Positions 11,783 through 23,465 of a stretch of DNA of 64,000 nucleotides are shown in pieces. Both the position numbers and the translations under genes were made by a program. A model generated the notes under the pieces. It saw only the letters and a list, made by a program, of their open reading frames with translations. It made no database searches and had not been told where the DNA came from. The stretch spans positions 99,160,982 through 99,224,981 of the forward strand of contig JARCOQ010000003.1 of NCBI GenBank assembly GCA_029207755.1, given 5' to 3'. Positions within the stretch are counted from its first letter, which is position 1. Every line of letters begins with the position of its first letter. This DNA comes from Chamaea fasciata (taxonomy: Eukaryota; Chordata; Aves; Passeriformes; Sylviidae).

Positions 11783-14700
11783 GTAAATATTTTCCCTAGC
11801 CTGAACTGATAAAATTTTTCTGTGGTTTATTAAACTCCAACAAAAAGGTTTAAATTACTACTTCAGAAGTGCCTGCTCTTTTCCTTTTAATTTATTCCCA
11901 TTTCAGCTTGAACTGAAAGATATTCTTTCTATAGAAAGCACCTTCATCAAACATTTAGAGTATGCGTTATAGGCCCAGATATGCAGGGGCACTCTGGTGT
12001 TGGCTCTGTAAGGCTGTGGAGTGGATACTTCATTTTAAATCTTTCAGTATCCATGTGAACTAAGAGGCACCTGTTGAATTCTTGTGATATATTAACTTTA
12101 ACTTTTGCTAAATGATTCATGAAGTTGGGACCCAATTGCTTAGCTCTGGAATTCTCATATGTAATAATGACTGTATATTCTTTAACAAAAAATACATTTT
12201 GTGTATTATATAATATTGTATATTAACACTTATTTTAATATTAATTAATGGTGTCTGATAGATCAGCTGCTCTCTCACTCGATTTATAATTTAGTTCTGA
12301 AATCATATATAGCATAAGTATTGACTCTTTTTGTCTATCTTAAAATTAAGTCTTGAATATTAACTTATCAAAGAAAGACTAGTATGTCCTAGTATGTGAA
12401 CTCTCTGTTGGGTTACCATACTTTCTGTCAAATACCACTGTGACTGAAGATGAGTTACACAGACAAATGGCCTGTAAATTTTTTTTTCTCAAAACATTCC
12501 AACAATTCATAGTAGGGGAGGGAGTTACTGTCTTATTTTGCAATTCGTTACAATGAATAAAAGTATTTGGTTTTTCTGTTTATTCACAGTTGAATGAAGA
12601 GAACATAACCAGGTTTAGGGCTAAAATTCTGGTGTAGTAATTCTGACTTTGTTGTTTCACGCCAGTGTTGTGATCCCATAGAGAGTTACATTATTTTACA
12701 TACCATGAAGTATCCATTGAATTAAAAAAAGGCTAGAAATTAGTCATTTTCAGATCTTTTACAGAGAAATACAAAGCTAAGTACTCTTTGAAAATTACTG
12801 CTGAAGAGGAATGTATTGTCCTTTACCCTGCAACTAAGATTTTTATCATATATAAGCATTTTTTAAAAATTAAAAATTGAAAAAGGGCTGCTGCTGTTTT
12901 CTAGCAACTCCTAAAAAAAAAAAGCGATGAATTGGGAGTGTTAACATTAAATACCAACGAAGAGACTGTTTTATGTATCTGAAATAAAACTTAATATGCT
13001 TCTAGTCTTTATAAGAAAGTTTAGTTTCCACATTGTTTTTAACTTTTACTGTTATGTGCGAGAGGATTAAAAACGAGTTCCTACTGAGCTCTTTGTAAGC
13101 AGCAAGAGAGCATAAATACAGCTGGATTAAGGTTGTACTTAGTCATACATTGCTAACCTTTGTGGAATCTGATGGTGATGTAATCAACTCCTGTATTTCT
13201 TGCTGAACAGGAAAGGTGAGAAATTTGGGGGATTTGTATCTGTGAAAAATAAGCAGAGTAATAAGAGGCTGTATAGATAGGCTGCTGTGTATCCTGTGGA
13301 GCTGCAGCTGGATCTCCAGAGCAGAGCCTGCGCGTGCCATGGCAGAGCCAGGTGTGACCTGAGCAGCTTCTGCCAGGGAAACAGCCAGTGCTGCCCTGCC
13401 ACCGCCAACCAGCTTCTTTACAACCAGCCCTGCTGATTCCTGCCATGGGAGTTTAGTCAATGTGCAGGAAAAAAGGTTGTGACAAGTTTTTTGCTTTTGG
13501 GGATTTTTTGGAAAAATATATTTATGTGGATTTGCAATAGTCTTTCCCACAAGAATGTTCAGGATGATCTCACTTCGTTAGTCAAGTAACATCAGAGCAC
13601 TATTAAATATGTGATTTTTTTTATTCTCCATATGAATATATAATAAATCACAAGTATTTTCCAAGTAAGCACAGTGAAGGTTGCCTAGTATTGTTAAAAG
13701 TATCCAAAAATTCTCCTCAGCCTGAAAAATATGGCTGTCAAATGGTCCTAAAAGACTTAAGCAGTGTTTTTCTCAAATGGCCAACATATTTGCACTGTAA
13801 AAGTATTTCTAGCTTGTCTTAACATTTTATATTTTTATTTATATTAATCAGATGAATTGCATAATTGGACTTGTCGAGTGGTGAAAAAGATTGGTATTGG
13901 AGAAGTGGATTTCCTGACTCTTGTGCCTGGAAATAAGTCAACACGAAAAGTGAAATATGATGTTCTTGCTGCAGCAGTTATTGTAGTTGTGCTCAAATTG
14001 TTGTTTTTATTAGATGATCACTATGAATGGTAAGTGTACAGACAAATCTGTAGCAACCCCCAAATTTAAAATCGTGCAGATGCTTGTCTCAGATCGTTCT
14101 TTCTTTAGAGTTAAATTTATACTGTTGGAATTTCAGTAACGTTCAGTAGCTTAAACCATACGCTTGAAGGCATTTTAGACATGAAATATTAGTTACTTGT
14201 AAAATTCGTTGGGTTTTATCTGATACTTGGAATAAAATTAGGATATCATTTTTGTGCATTGTATTTGAACTTCATGTGAAAAGTGCAGTATTTGGATCTA
14301 CAAAACTGCCTGATGTTTAAAATTTTTTTACAGGTTGCTTTCAGAGCTTGCTGAAGAAAGAAATAAAAATAACACAGAAGGTACATAAATATTCTAGTAG
14401 AAGCAGTGTTATGATTTTGTAATTAGAACAGTTTTGCAATCAGGGGTAGAAAGACTTTTCTTATTGATCATGAAAATGTGTTTTTGTCATTCATTAAGAG
14501 CAAATTTTATTCAGAGAAAAGAATAGATCCTGTTCATGTTAAATGGCCTCAGTGTACCTGCACAGTTCTTACTGTTCAGAATAGGGGAGTTTGGTACACA
14601 TTTTGCTGGATGCCTCTCTGCTTCTGCTTGTGCATGTTTGCCTCTTGGTTTAGAGTTTTATGCATGGTAGGTGGAGATGAATGGATATGCCGTGAAACGG

Positions 14701-17700
14701 GAACATACTTTGATCATAAATAGCAGATACTTACTAGGGGCATCAAACCACATTTATGATAAAATCCAAACTTGTTTAGTCTTGTTAAATAAAATGTCTT
14801 AGTGTGTAACATATTTCAGATATAATCTTAGTTTCTTAGTCCAAATAATCCTGAGAGAGTGTGGAAAAGCTAGCAGCAATTAAGATAGAGAAGATAATGG
14901 TGTGAACATGGTTCTTTGAGGGCAGAAAGACCAAATCAAAGATTAGAAATCTTCAGGAAGATGTTCCATGGCCCGATCCAAATCACAGTTGAAGATAAGA
15001 TCTAAGGTGTGTTACAGTGGTTTATCTGTTAGGCCTTTTATCCAGTTCAGGGTCATTTTGACCCTTCTGTTGGTTTCTTTAAAATTTAGGTCCATGATAA
15101 AATTACGGTGTCAGTTGTGTGTGAGCTCAATTACTGCTGTAACTAGAGACAGTCATCACTGTTAACTAAAACTGGTAATTTTCACATTCAGGTGAATACA
15201 CAAACTTATGGTGGATTTTTTCTTTTCCTTTTTACTTCCTGTGAAAACTCAAAGTACATGATAGTGATAGGAGTGGGGAGTTGGGCAATGCTTTACAAGC
15301 TGAGGCTCAAAGCCATTAATGTCTTAATGGGGTTTCTCCCTTATTAACAAGTCTCATTACCCTTGGGAATTAACAGCTCATTCTTTGCCCACTTTTTTAC
15401 TTTAAAATCTGCTGGTGCAAATGATCCATATGCTCTGTTTTGTTGTCCCTGTGCTTAAAATGTTGGGGTGATGGTGAGCAGCTGCACAGAGGAGCTGATG
15501 TGAGAATTTCTGTTAGATGACTGATCAAAACTGCCTCTGGCATTTTCACAAAGTTAGAGTGCTGAAATGAATAATGGTTAATACTGAGTTTTAAAGATTC
15601 AATTTATGTTGACTCCATTCTTAACTATCCATTCTCTAGTCCTTTTTGGTTTCTTAAGTAAAAAATAGTATTTCAGCTCCTACATTTCTTCAAGTCACAC
15701 TGGAAGCAGTACAATAGCTGTAGGTACCTACTGTGTGTTCTGTGAACTGCACACATCCACAATACGGGTTTTGTTCAAATAAAACGTGATTGAGATGTGT
15801 GTAGATGTATGTGTATATCAGAGCTGTGTATTTTCCAGTCAGCTCAGCTATATGATTGTCAGAGCAGCAGTACTGGCCAGGTAAAGGGTTATTACAGTGT
15901 AGCATTGTGTCTCTGACAGTGGGTTTACGTGTGACTGATGCTTAATAATTCATATGAAGTTTAACACAAATTTCTACCACCTCCCATACTGCTCTCCCAA
16001 CAGTTTAGGAGTATTTACTTAAACCTCATGGTTTAAGGAGCTGATAAAATAAGTGGTATCCAGACCTTTGAATTTCAAGGACTACTGAGGGGTCTTTGTT
16101 CCTTTCATGTATCTCTTGCTTTTTGAGATCATCTGTTTTCAGCATCTAGACAATCTGAAGCAGGATAATGCAAACAGCAGAATGCAAAATGGAAACAATA
16201 CAAAAGGTATATAGATTTGATTGTAAGGACAGTACATTCACCTTCAGGAGAGTTTAAACAGCTGGCTGGCAAAGCTGAGCATGACGCAAGCATCGCATGC
16301 AGCGCAGCTGGGGCGATGGGGAAATGCAAAGTCTGGTTAATTCACAATGCAGATATTCCACCTATGGGGAATGAGAGTTGGTTATTTTTAAATATATAAA
16401 TCTACACTGTATTTATGTTTGGAATTCTTATCCTTACTGTATCCAGTTGGTCTGCTTCAGTCTTGTGCCTCTTTAGAGGATCAGTGACAAAAGTGCTGCT
16501 AAATATCCTATGTCTTCATGTTTTTCCGTGTGCTGGTAAATACTTGTTCACGTATCAACAAATGAAGTTCCTGTGCTCCAAACCATGAGAAGCTGATACG
16601 AAGTGAACACCATTGTCTTGTTTTTGTTTCCAACCCTGTAGGATTTTGTGGGCAGTAGGGTAGACAGTGGGGAGCTGATGAAACTATGTGAAATTTTGCA
16701 TCTGAGCTTCTTTAGGTTTTATTTGTTTAAACTTAAGCTTGAGGCATAGTTTCATTAATCCCTTGAATTCAACTTTGAAACAGTTGAAGACCACTCCACA
16801 CAGTGGAGAACTAGTTGATTTGGTAGAGAGATAGTTCCTAGGCTTACCTTTCCAGAAAAGAGGGAAAAGGTTTGGCTTGTGATAAATCTATCAAATGTAA
16901 GATATGGGGCTTCTTTGCACTTCTTATGACATGCTGTTCTTTCACTCCATTTCTGCATTTCTCTTTCTTACAGAATTATTAGATCAAGTGTGTTTTATTT
17001 AAGCGTGTAGCATTCAGGGTAGTTTGTATACAGGTGCAAGATGCAGGGTCGAACTGCTTGGAGACCAGCTTCTCTGTCATTTCTTTCATTTCTTCCCAAA
17101 CTAAAGTGTATATTTTTTATTCAGGTGGCCTGTGTTTTGAGTTCAAAAAGTGGTATGAGGTGGTAAAACATTCCTTGGATGTGCAGCAAAAGAAATTGGA
17201 TGAAGAAAGAGCCAAGTATGAGGTTTTTAGGTGCTTCTTTTCTAAGGCAGACAGTTCTTTGTGAACTCCCGATCCCTTCAGAAATAAAAAAAGTTAGAAA
17301 TTTGCTCCACATATCTGTCCACCTAGCTTGAGTGGATAGAATGATTAAATCACTATCTTAATTTTCTGTTTACACTCATAATGTTTATCTAGCTTATTAA
17401 TTAAATGCTCACTTACTATGAAAAATAGCTTATACAGCTGAACAATTAACTGATTACAGTAGATCTAGGCTAACATGCCTTGGTTTGCCTACTCAGAAAA
17501 AGATTTCCTTTATACATTGGAGGGGCAGTGGCTTTTAATAGCACTAAACATTAGATTATTTTGATTTTAATTTAAAACTGTAGCAGTATTTGTAATAAGT
17601 TATTATTCCTTTATTCATTTGGTCCAGCTTTCTTTTTCTTAACAATTCTTATGTCTCTTACTGGTAGGTATCTGTGGAGATGCGAAAAGCCATTGTTTTA

Positions 17701-20700
17701 TTCAGTCAAGAATAAATCTAAAGTTCTAAAGAGAAGACGTGAGTAAACTTTGCTTCTTCCCAGCAACACAGAAATCTGCTCCAGCTTTTCCCATCATAGA
17801 AAATCTTCAGCCGTGACTGATAACATTTACATCTTAAAATATTTCGTCTCCTCTCTTTCATCTCTGGGTACAATTAATGTAGTACTGTTTTACAACCCGT
17901 GGCTGGAATTTGTCAAACATGCACAACTGAAACTGCCTTTGCCAGTTTTCTAACAACCTACTGAACCATGTCTCAGAATGAGTGCTGTTGTCCTTATCTT
18001 CTCTAGTTTGCCTTTACATCACTGTTCCTTGTGAGTTGTTGGTCTTCCATAGCTTTCCTGTCTGTTTTCTCTTTTAGTTGCTTGTATGCTTTGGTATGTA
18101 TATCCCAGTATGTCCTTTGGTAGATCTCACATGTCCCTCTTCTCTCCCACTCCTTCTTGCAACCTTCTACAGAAAGCAAGGAAGGCTTTACTTGCATAGC
18201 CACCTGCATGTGGTCAGAATGCAGGTACAGCTACTGTACTTTAGGAGCTCTGGAAGTACTTGTGAGAAGTTTCTGGGGTTTGTGTTGACATAAAAGCAAA
18301 GAAACAAAACACCAGTTGTCTGTAGAAATAAGGAAAACCAGAATTTTATTCAGCCAAATTAGATCTGGAGTTCTTCATTCTACATTTCACGTTATCTAGA
18401 AAGCAGCAGGTATTTGGAGAGAGATACTAAGTGTGGCAAGTGATATTTTTCCCCTTATATGCTCTTTCAGTTTCTGGAAGTGACTGGTTCAGGGACTTCT
18501 AAATAACTTGTATAATCCTATTTGGTTTGAATTATGCATGTTGGATTTCTCCTTCAGGAATGCAGTGGCGGTTTTTTAAGTACTTACTCTTCAAAATTCA
18601 GTTTGGGTTATCCTGCAGTCAAGTCATGTTCCATGGAAAACCATGTTTAGATGTATTTATTTTAAGCTGATTATTTACTCAGATGCCCTTTAATTCCTGC
18701 ATTTTTAGGAAAAGAGATTCCTCTTCTGGCTCTTCTAGTCCCATGGAACTAGAAGAGGACCACTTAGATTACAGAGCTTTATCGTAATGTTGTGAGCAGG
18801 AATATCACATTATTGTAACTGGGCATGATTCGTCTTAAAACAGATATACCATAATAGAGACAAACAGTGCTCTAAAACACTGATGTGCCAGGTACAGATT
18901 TTCAGAAACCTTCCTAAACCTTTGATCGTAGATTTTAGTGTCATCTTGAAAGATAAACGTCCCAGTCCTTGGATTATTTTAGGAGGTTTTTTCCTGTGGT
19001 TTTTTTTTTTCTTCAAATATGAATGAATTTATTTAAATACAGCTCATAAAAAAGAAGTTAAAGCTCCAACAATGTTTTTTAACCTGCTTTTTAGCCTAGA
19101 GAAACAAGGCATAAGCAGTCATACAGTGTGTGCTGATATATCATGACACCTTCTTCCCCTTCTCAGCCTCAGTAACTTAGGAAAGCTTGTCATTCATTCA
19201 CTGGCAGGGGGCAGACATGGAGTGGGGTTTTTTTGTTGTTGGGTTTTTTTACCAGTTGAAATTCGGACCATGAAAAGCTTCACCTTGAATCCATGTTTGT
19301 ATGGATGTGCTTTCTATCAGCATAAATATTCCAGCAGTATCAAATGGATTTTACAGGTTTTACTTGCAGGAATATTTTAGAGTGCCCCATTAGTAATACC
19401 ATTAGGTATAAGACATGGCATTTTGAATTACGTTTCAGAATGTTTCTCTAAAACCTGTAAAGAGGGTGGCAGAGGGAACCTGGAGACTTGCAGGATTTCT
19501 CAGTCTTTCATGCAGAGGTTTAAAGAAAAGAAAACAAAAGAAAATTAAAAAGCACAAATACCCCATTTTCTTCTTGTGTTAATCACCTCTAAACAGTACT
19601 TAATACTTTTGCATTGGTTTCTTTTATTTCTCTTTGCACAGAAATGGTTGTGAACTTACAGAATCAGTTTGGCAAGCTGTCTGGTTCAGTGCAACGTGCT
19701 GAAAAGCCAAATCCTTCAAGTTTTCAGTTAAGTTGGTCTGAAGAAAACACAGATGGGAGTTGTTTTCACGGGCATAGCCTGAAGGGAATTTTGCAAGAAA
19801 AACGTGGTTTACTGACAGCCATGAACCCTGACTATTGGCTGTGTACAGTTAAACTATGTAATGAGAAGTAAGTATTCACATTTTTGCTAAATACATTTTG
19901 GAAAGTTCTCCTGAAAGAAAAGTCCTGTACATACATTTTTGCAAATGACAAATACAGGTTGTGTGCACAGCTATGTGTTCACATATAGTTACAATCATTT
20001 CTAGAAAGGGGTGTGTGAGGAATGGATAGTCTTGGACTGTGAGTAGACAAACTGTAACATGAGGAGTGATCAAAGTGAGCTTTTGAGAAGACAAAATCAA
20101 CAACTAGAGTCACGTGGCAAGAGTAGCAGCTAGGTGCAAATACTCACTTCATTCGTCATAGTGTTTTATAAAAATACTTGTATTTTTGTAAATCCTCCAT
20201 TTTGCTCTGGAGCAACTCTCCAGAGAATGGCAAAACAGTCCCATTCCTCTCCTCCCTGTCTGCTAAAAAAGTTCAGAAAATTAAATTTCTAAATTGCTAT
20301 CCTGATTTTGTGATGGCCTTAATCATAATGACTTCTGGATCATATGCCAGACTTTGGTTCTGACATTGGTTGTATTATGAAACTCTAATCTAGAAGAGGA
20401 ATGTATTGATGAATATCAGTGAAAAAGATCAGCTCTGTAGCTGGCTTGGATTCTCCTTAATTTCTCATGTATGCTATTCGAAAGTGGTTTTTTTGGAAAG
20501 GAGGTTGGGTTACATTCATGTGAAATGAGATTTTATTTGTGTATTGAATAACATGTGAAATCTTTACAATAATTTGAAATGGTATTCAGAGATCAATAGC
20601 CCCTATGCAGTCTTAGTGATATGGTCCTGATTTTTAAAACATTAAATTCCCCTTGAAAATGACTGGGTTTTACAAGTATGCAGTCTTTTCTGTCTTTCTG

Positions 20701-23007
20701 TAGATTTATTTTCTTATCTTTATTTTCCTTTTCACTTTACTCTTCACATACCCACCATGACAGAAATGGGTTGGAATAATGTAAGCAGAGTGTTACATTA
20801 CAAGAAGTTTGGCTGTATGGATTCATTCTTTTGTATGAATAAGAATCTTTTTTTTAAGGGAGTAGAGGTAATAATTCTTTTACCACAGATTTGCGTAATC
20901 TTATGCACACATTGAATGAGTGGATATTTTGGTGTATGTTTGTGTGAATAATCTTCCATGCAAAGTCTGTTTTTAAACTTACATTTTCATATGTAATATA
21001 TTAAAATGTTAATGGCAAACTGTCACAGCCTTCATGAAACAAGATTTGAATTTAAATTCTTACCGGTTAAATTTCCCATTATATCATTTGCAATGCAAGT
21101 AGTTAAGCATACATCTGACACTTACTTAGCTGGAAAACAACATCTACTCCCTCAGATATGAGGGTTTATCCACTGTGTATGTAGAATAGAACTAAAAAAA
21201 ATCTCGCAAACTCTCTTTCTCTAAATATCAGCATAGCCTAACTGGACTGCTAAAATGCTTTATTCCTGGGACTAAAGTGTGATTACAGTGTCAGCAAAGC
21301 TGAGATGCTTTTACATTTTATTTTAAAACTTTCTGTTTTAAACTGGATTCTAAACTGATTTGCCATGAAAGTCTTTAGGTGACAGGAGTTGTACTCAATG
21401 TCTGTAAGATCTTTTCCAACCTGAAGGACTGTATGATTCTAGATGTGATGAGGTATTACAGTGTGTGAGGAATGTTGTCATGCTTTTGGGGGCTGTGAGA
21501 TAGGGCAGAGGATGGGATGTATGGCATGAGAGACCTAGTTCAGAATTTCCAGTGTGCCAGACTTTGGGAGGCTTTGAACAGACCGCACTCCCTGAAGTGC
21601 GGCTTGCCTGGCACTCAGGACGGGTCTGGCTGTTCCTCCAGTTTGAGGTAAAATGTAAATGTTTGCTGGGCCAGAGGGAGCGAGCAAATGACTTTATAGT
21701 CTAGTAATTAGCACACTTACCCATAAATTGGGACAGACAGATCCCAGTTGTTGTTCTGGTGAATATTTAAGACACCTGCTCTGAATCAGACACATTTTAA
21801 CTGCTTCTCCACATCCCAAGGCAATACCTAGCAAGTTAGAAGATATTTAGGATTTATAGGTGAATATTGCACCTGAACCCCCGTATCAATGCACAGTGTT
21901 TTTATTTACAAATTGAAACTTTGTAGTATTTTTAACTAAATTTGAGGCTTATCCAGTTTGGTGGTTTTCCAACCTAAATTGCTGAACTTAATGTTTACAG
22001 AGCTATCTCTGCAGCTAGTCCTCTGTGTCATCTTTTGTTCAGTCTGACACTTGTTACCACCAAGTCTAGTCTGCTATTTTCATTATATACTTCATCAATA
22101 AAACCACCTCATCATTTTCATTAACATTTTCACCACAAAAGCTACAAAGTAATGAAGCAGAAGGCTGCTACAGCACTAATTACTTTCTGTTGACCTCATC
22201 AGTGTTTGCTCCAATGTTTCCTGTGTTACTCCATTGACTTAACTTAGCTTTTCTCTCTTGTTTCTAGACATGTAATTTGTATTTAGCACACAAAGGCAAT
22301 GGACAATAAATGAATGGGTTATTATCCCATGACATAGTGTCAGGAAGATGAGAAGGGAACCCTATGGACAGAGAAGAACAGAGTAAAGAGCCTAAGGTGT
22401 CTGAATTGGATAGTCTTAGAAATTTAAAAAATAGGGTGAGGTAGTAATTTTAATATTTTGCTACATTTGCTAAAAGCTGGAAGAACAAACTGTGATTCCA
22501 TTTAGTCCTGAAATGCAAAGAATGTATTCTTTGCCTGGCTGAGTGAGATGCTGATTCATAGCGCAAGAAGCTATGGTAGCTTTTTTTTAGTGTGTTGGCA
22601 CCAGCTTTTGAGATATCTTGGTTCAGTCCTATACTTCAGGGGTTTTCAGGAGTGGATCACTTCACAGGAATCAACACTGTAAACTAGAATCATGATTTAT
22701 GCTGTTGGTAAAATGTAGAGTTTGTCTCTAAATACAGTTTAATATATAACTGCTAGCTAAGTACTAAATGCATGTGTAATTTAGGGCTTTTGTTTTCTCC
22801 TCATTTCTTTTCAGATTGTGTGGTCATCTGGCTCATTACAGAGAAGTGGAGTTTCCCCAGAGTTACCATTTTGTGCTAGGGTTGTTCTCCTTTCTTCTGC
22901 GGGTTCAGCCCTCTTACATCCATGATGAGGTCTGTATGATAGAACACAAACTTTTTAATAAAAAACTCTATAAAAAACTAAAATACAACACAGTCCTAAG
23001 GAAGTAA
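11635..23007 (+). CDS. TAF1B: TAF1B, last seven coding exons (TATA-box-binding-protein-associated factor, RNA polymerase I, subunit B; 5' part outside the window)
   Basis: TAF1B is the TFIIB-like subunit of SL1/TIF-IB, the factor that brings RNA polymerase I to rDNA promoters in the nucleolus. Exons join as 11635-11782, 13852-14029, 14334-14380, 17125-17215, 17668-17738, 19642-19867 and 22815-23007. They total 954 nt with no phase error, giving 317 residues and a stop. Diagnostic stretches seen are [79 protein letters not shown] and FSFLLRV. From recalled human TAF1B (about 588 residues) this is the second half, covering part of the cyclin-like core and the C-terminal region. The zinc ribbon and first cyclin repeat are not in view. 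All introns are GT-AG. The assignment to TAF1B is firm; splicing is inferred from consensus sites and phase. Confidence 0.94.
11783..13851 (+). other. TAF1B: TAF1B intron after exon w1
   Basis: This is a 2.07-kb intron, AT-rich throughout, with a GTAAAT donor and a TATATTAATCAG acceptor. A patch at about 13290-13440 is more GC-rich and gives overlapping minus-strand open frames. No conserved protein or repeat was recognised there. Confidence 0.8.
13852..14029 (+). CDS. TAF1B: TAF1B exon w2 ([12 protein letters not shown]...LLDDHYEW)
   Basis: The acceptor is ATTAATCAG and the donor is GAATG|GTAAGT. The exon has 178 nt. It encodes [34 protein letters not shown] and LLDDHYEW. This last hydrophobic helix plus LLDD is the best conserved part of the C-terminal half. 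The final TG joins G of the next exon to make the Trp codon. Confidence 0.95.
14334..14380 (+). CDS. TAF1B: TAF1B exon w3, 47 nt ([16 protein letters not shown])
   Basis: This short exon lies after TTTTTTTACAG, with donor GAAG|GTACAT. It encodes [15 protein letters not shown], matching the SLSNLAEKHNEKNKKD-type segment of mammalian TAF1B. The phase fits on both sides (2 in, 1 out). The 304-nt intron before it is the shortest in this gene section. Skipping the exon would shift the frame. Confidence 0.88.
14381..17124 (+). other. TAF1B: TAF1B intron after exon w3
   Basis: This 2.74-kb AT-rich intron has a GTACAT donor and a TTTTTTATTCAG acceptor. I see no gene, RNA gene or clear mobile element. 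The short open frames inside have no recognisable product. Confidence 0.75.
17125..17215 (+). CDS. TAF1B: TAF1B exon w4 ([14 protein letters not shown]...DEERAK)
   Basis: The acceptor is TTTATTCAG. The donor is GCCAA|GTATGAGG and not the later GAG|GTTTTT, because only GTATGA keeps the phase and gives the conserved AKYLW junction with the next exon. The exon has 91 nt. [20 protein letters not shown] matches the FDFRKWYQIMKKAFDEKKQK segment of mammalian TAF1B. Confidence 0.9.
17668..17738 (+). CDS. TAF1B: TAF1B exon w5 ([18 protein letters not shown]...KRR)
   Basis: The acceptor is TTACTGGTAG and the donor is AGAAGAC|GTGAGT. The exon has 71 nt. [12 protein letters not shown] aligns to YLWKSEKPLYYS of mammalian TAF1B. 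The acceptor has a weak pyrimidine tract just before it (CTCTTACTGGTAG), but the phase and protein match support it. Confidence 0.9.
17739..19641 (+). other. TAF1B: TAF1B intron after exon w5
   Basis: This 1.9-kb intron has a GTGAGT donor and a TCTCTTTGCACAG acceptor. No coding, RNA or recognisable repeat content was found. Confidence 0.75.
19642..19867 (+). CDS. TAF1B: TAF1B exon w6 ([12 protein letters not shown]...CTVKLCNEK)
   Basis: The acceptor is TTTGCACAG and the donor is GAGAA|GTAAGT. The exon has 226 nt. It encodes [40 protein letters not shown] and [10 protein letters not shown]. These line up with MVVNLQKQF, SSFQFNWTEEDTDRTCFHGH and SLQGVLKEK as I recall them in mammals. It is a strong identification exon. 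Confidence 0.94.
19868..22814 (+). other. TAF1B: Last TAF1B intron
   Basis: This 2.95-kb intron has a GTAAGT donor and a TTCTTTTCAG acceptor. It holds a short CR1 3' end (about 21370-21445), a cluster of inverted repeats (21576-21635) and a possible tRNA-like SINE remnant (about 21690-21800). The rest is AT-rich with nothing recognisable. Confidence 0.75.
21370..21445 (+). mobile_element. CR1 3'-end fragment, sense
   Basis: The segment reads ...TGTCTGTAAGATCTTTTCCA, then ACCTGAAGGACTGTATGATTCTAG. This is the CR1 3' terminus, which in consensus form runs GATCTTTAAGGTCCCTTCCA then ACCCAAACCATTCTATGATTC. Only the last 70 bases or so survive. Confidence 0.65.
22815..23007 (+). CDS. TAF1B: TAF1B terminal coding exon w7 with stop
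   Basis: The acceptor is CATTTCTTTTCAG. The first base completes the Lys codon AA|A. The exon encodes [38 protein letters not shown] and then a lysine-rich tail ending VLRK, followed by TAA at 23005-23007. [14 protein letters not shown] matches SYQFILNLFSFLLR of mammals. The lysine-rich tail resembles the family only in composition. A canonical AATAAA lies inside the coding part at 22957-22962. Confidence 0.93.
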
Positions 23008-23465
23008 AAAAGGCCTAAAACTGCCAGTATTAAACCTGTGTAAATTAGTTGGTTGGATCCCAAACCATGGTATTACATCTAAACTTATATGTATTGTTTT
23101 GTCTTATAGACATTTTTTGTTAAGATAGTAGAGCTGAGATCTACTACTGTACTCCAGTTTTAGTGTAATTTTATCTATAATTTAAGTCACTGATACTGGG
23201 AAAGGAAACTGTTAATTACCATTTGTTTAATTAATTTGCATCAGAGCCAACAGGAAGCTGTGAAATAACCATTTTTTGGGGATAATTGTACATATTTTGA
23301 GTGTACTGGACATGACATTAGCATCTAATTGCATTGTGGGATTTTGCAATTAAAATATCTATTTTTTTACCTACCATTGTATGACAGTAAATACATTTCT
23401 AGAGAATAATGTTTCTTTTGTTTTTAAATACTATGTTAACAAATAAAAGAAGCAGTTGGTTAATG
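23008..23465 (+). other. TAF1B: TAF1B 3' UTR (inferred extent)
   Basis: The sequence after the stop codon is AT-rich with no open frame. The end is inferred from an AATAAA hexamer at 23442-23447 and the T/GT-rich sequence following it. Longer 3' UTR forms are possible. Confidence 0.6.
23442..23447 (+). terminator. TAF1B: Probable TAF1B polyadenylation signal AATAAA
   Basis: The canonical hexamer lies 435 nt after the stop codon and is followed by TTAATGTTGTC and then GTGAGTTTTTTC, a GU/U-rich downstream element. Cleavage would fall near 23460-23470. Confidence 0.6.

Noticed and set aside
17214..17224. Donor GAG|GTTTTT as the end of TAF1B exon w4
   Set aside because: It breaks the phase with the next exon. 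The earlier AA|GTATGA donor gives the conserved AKYLW junction.
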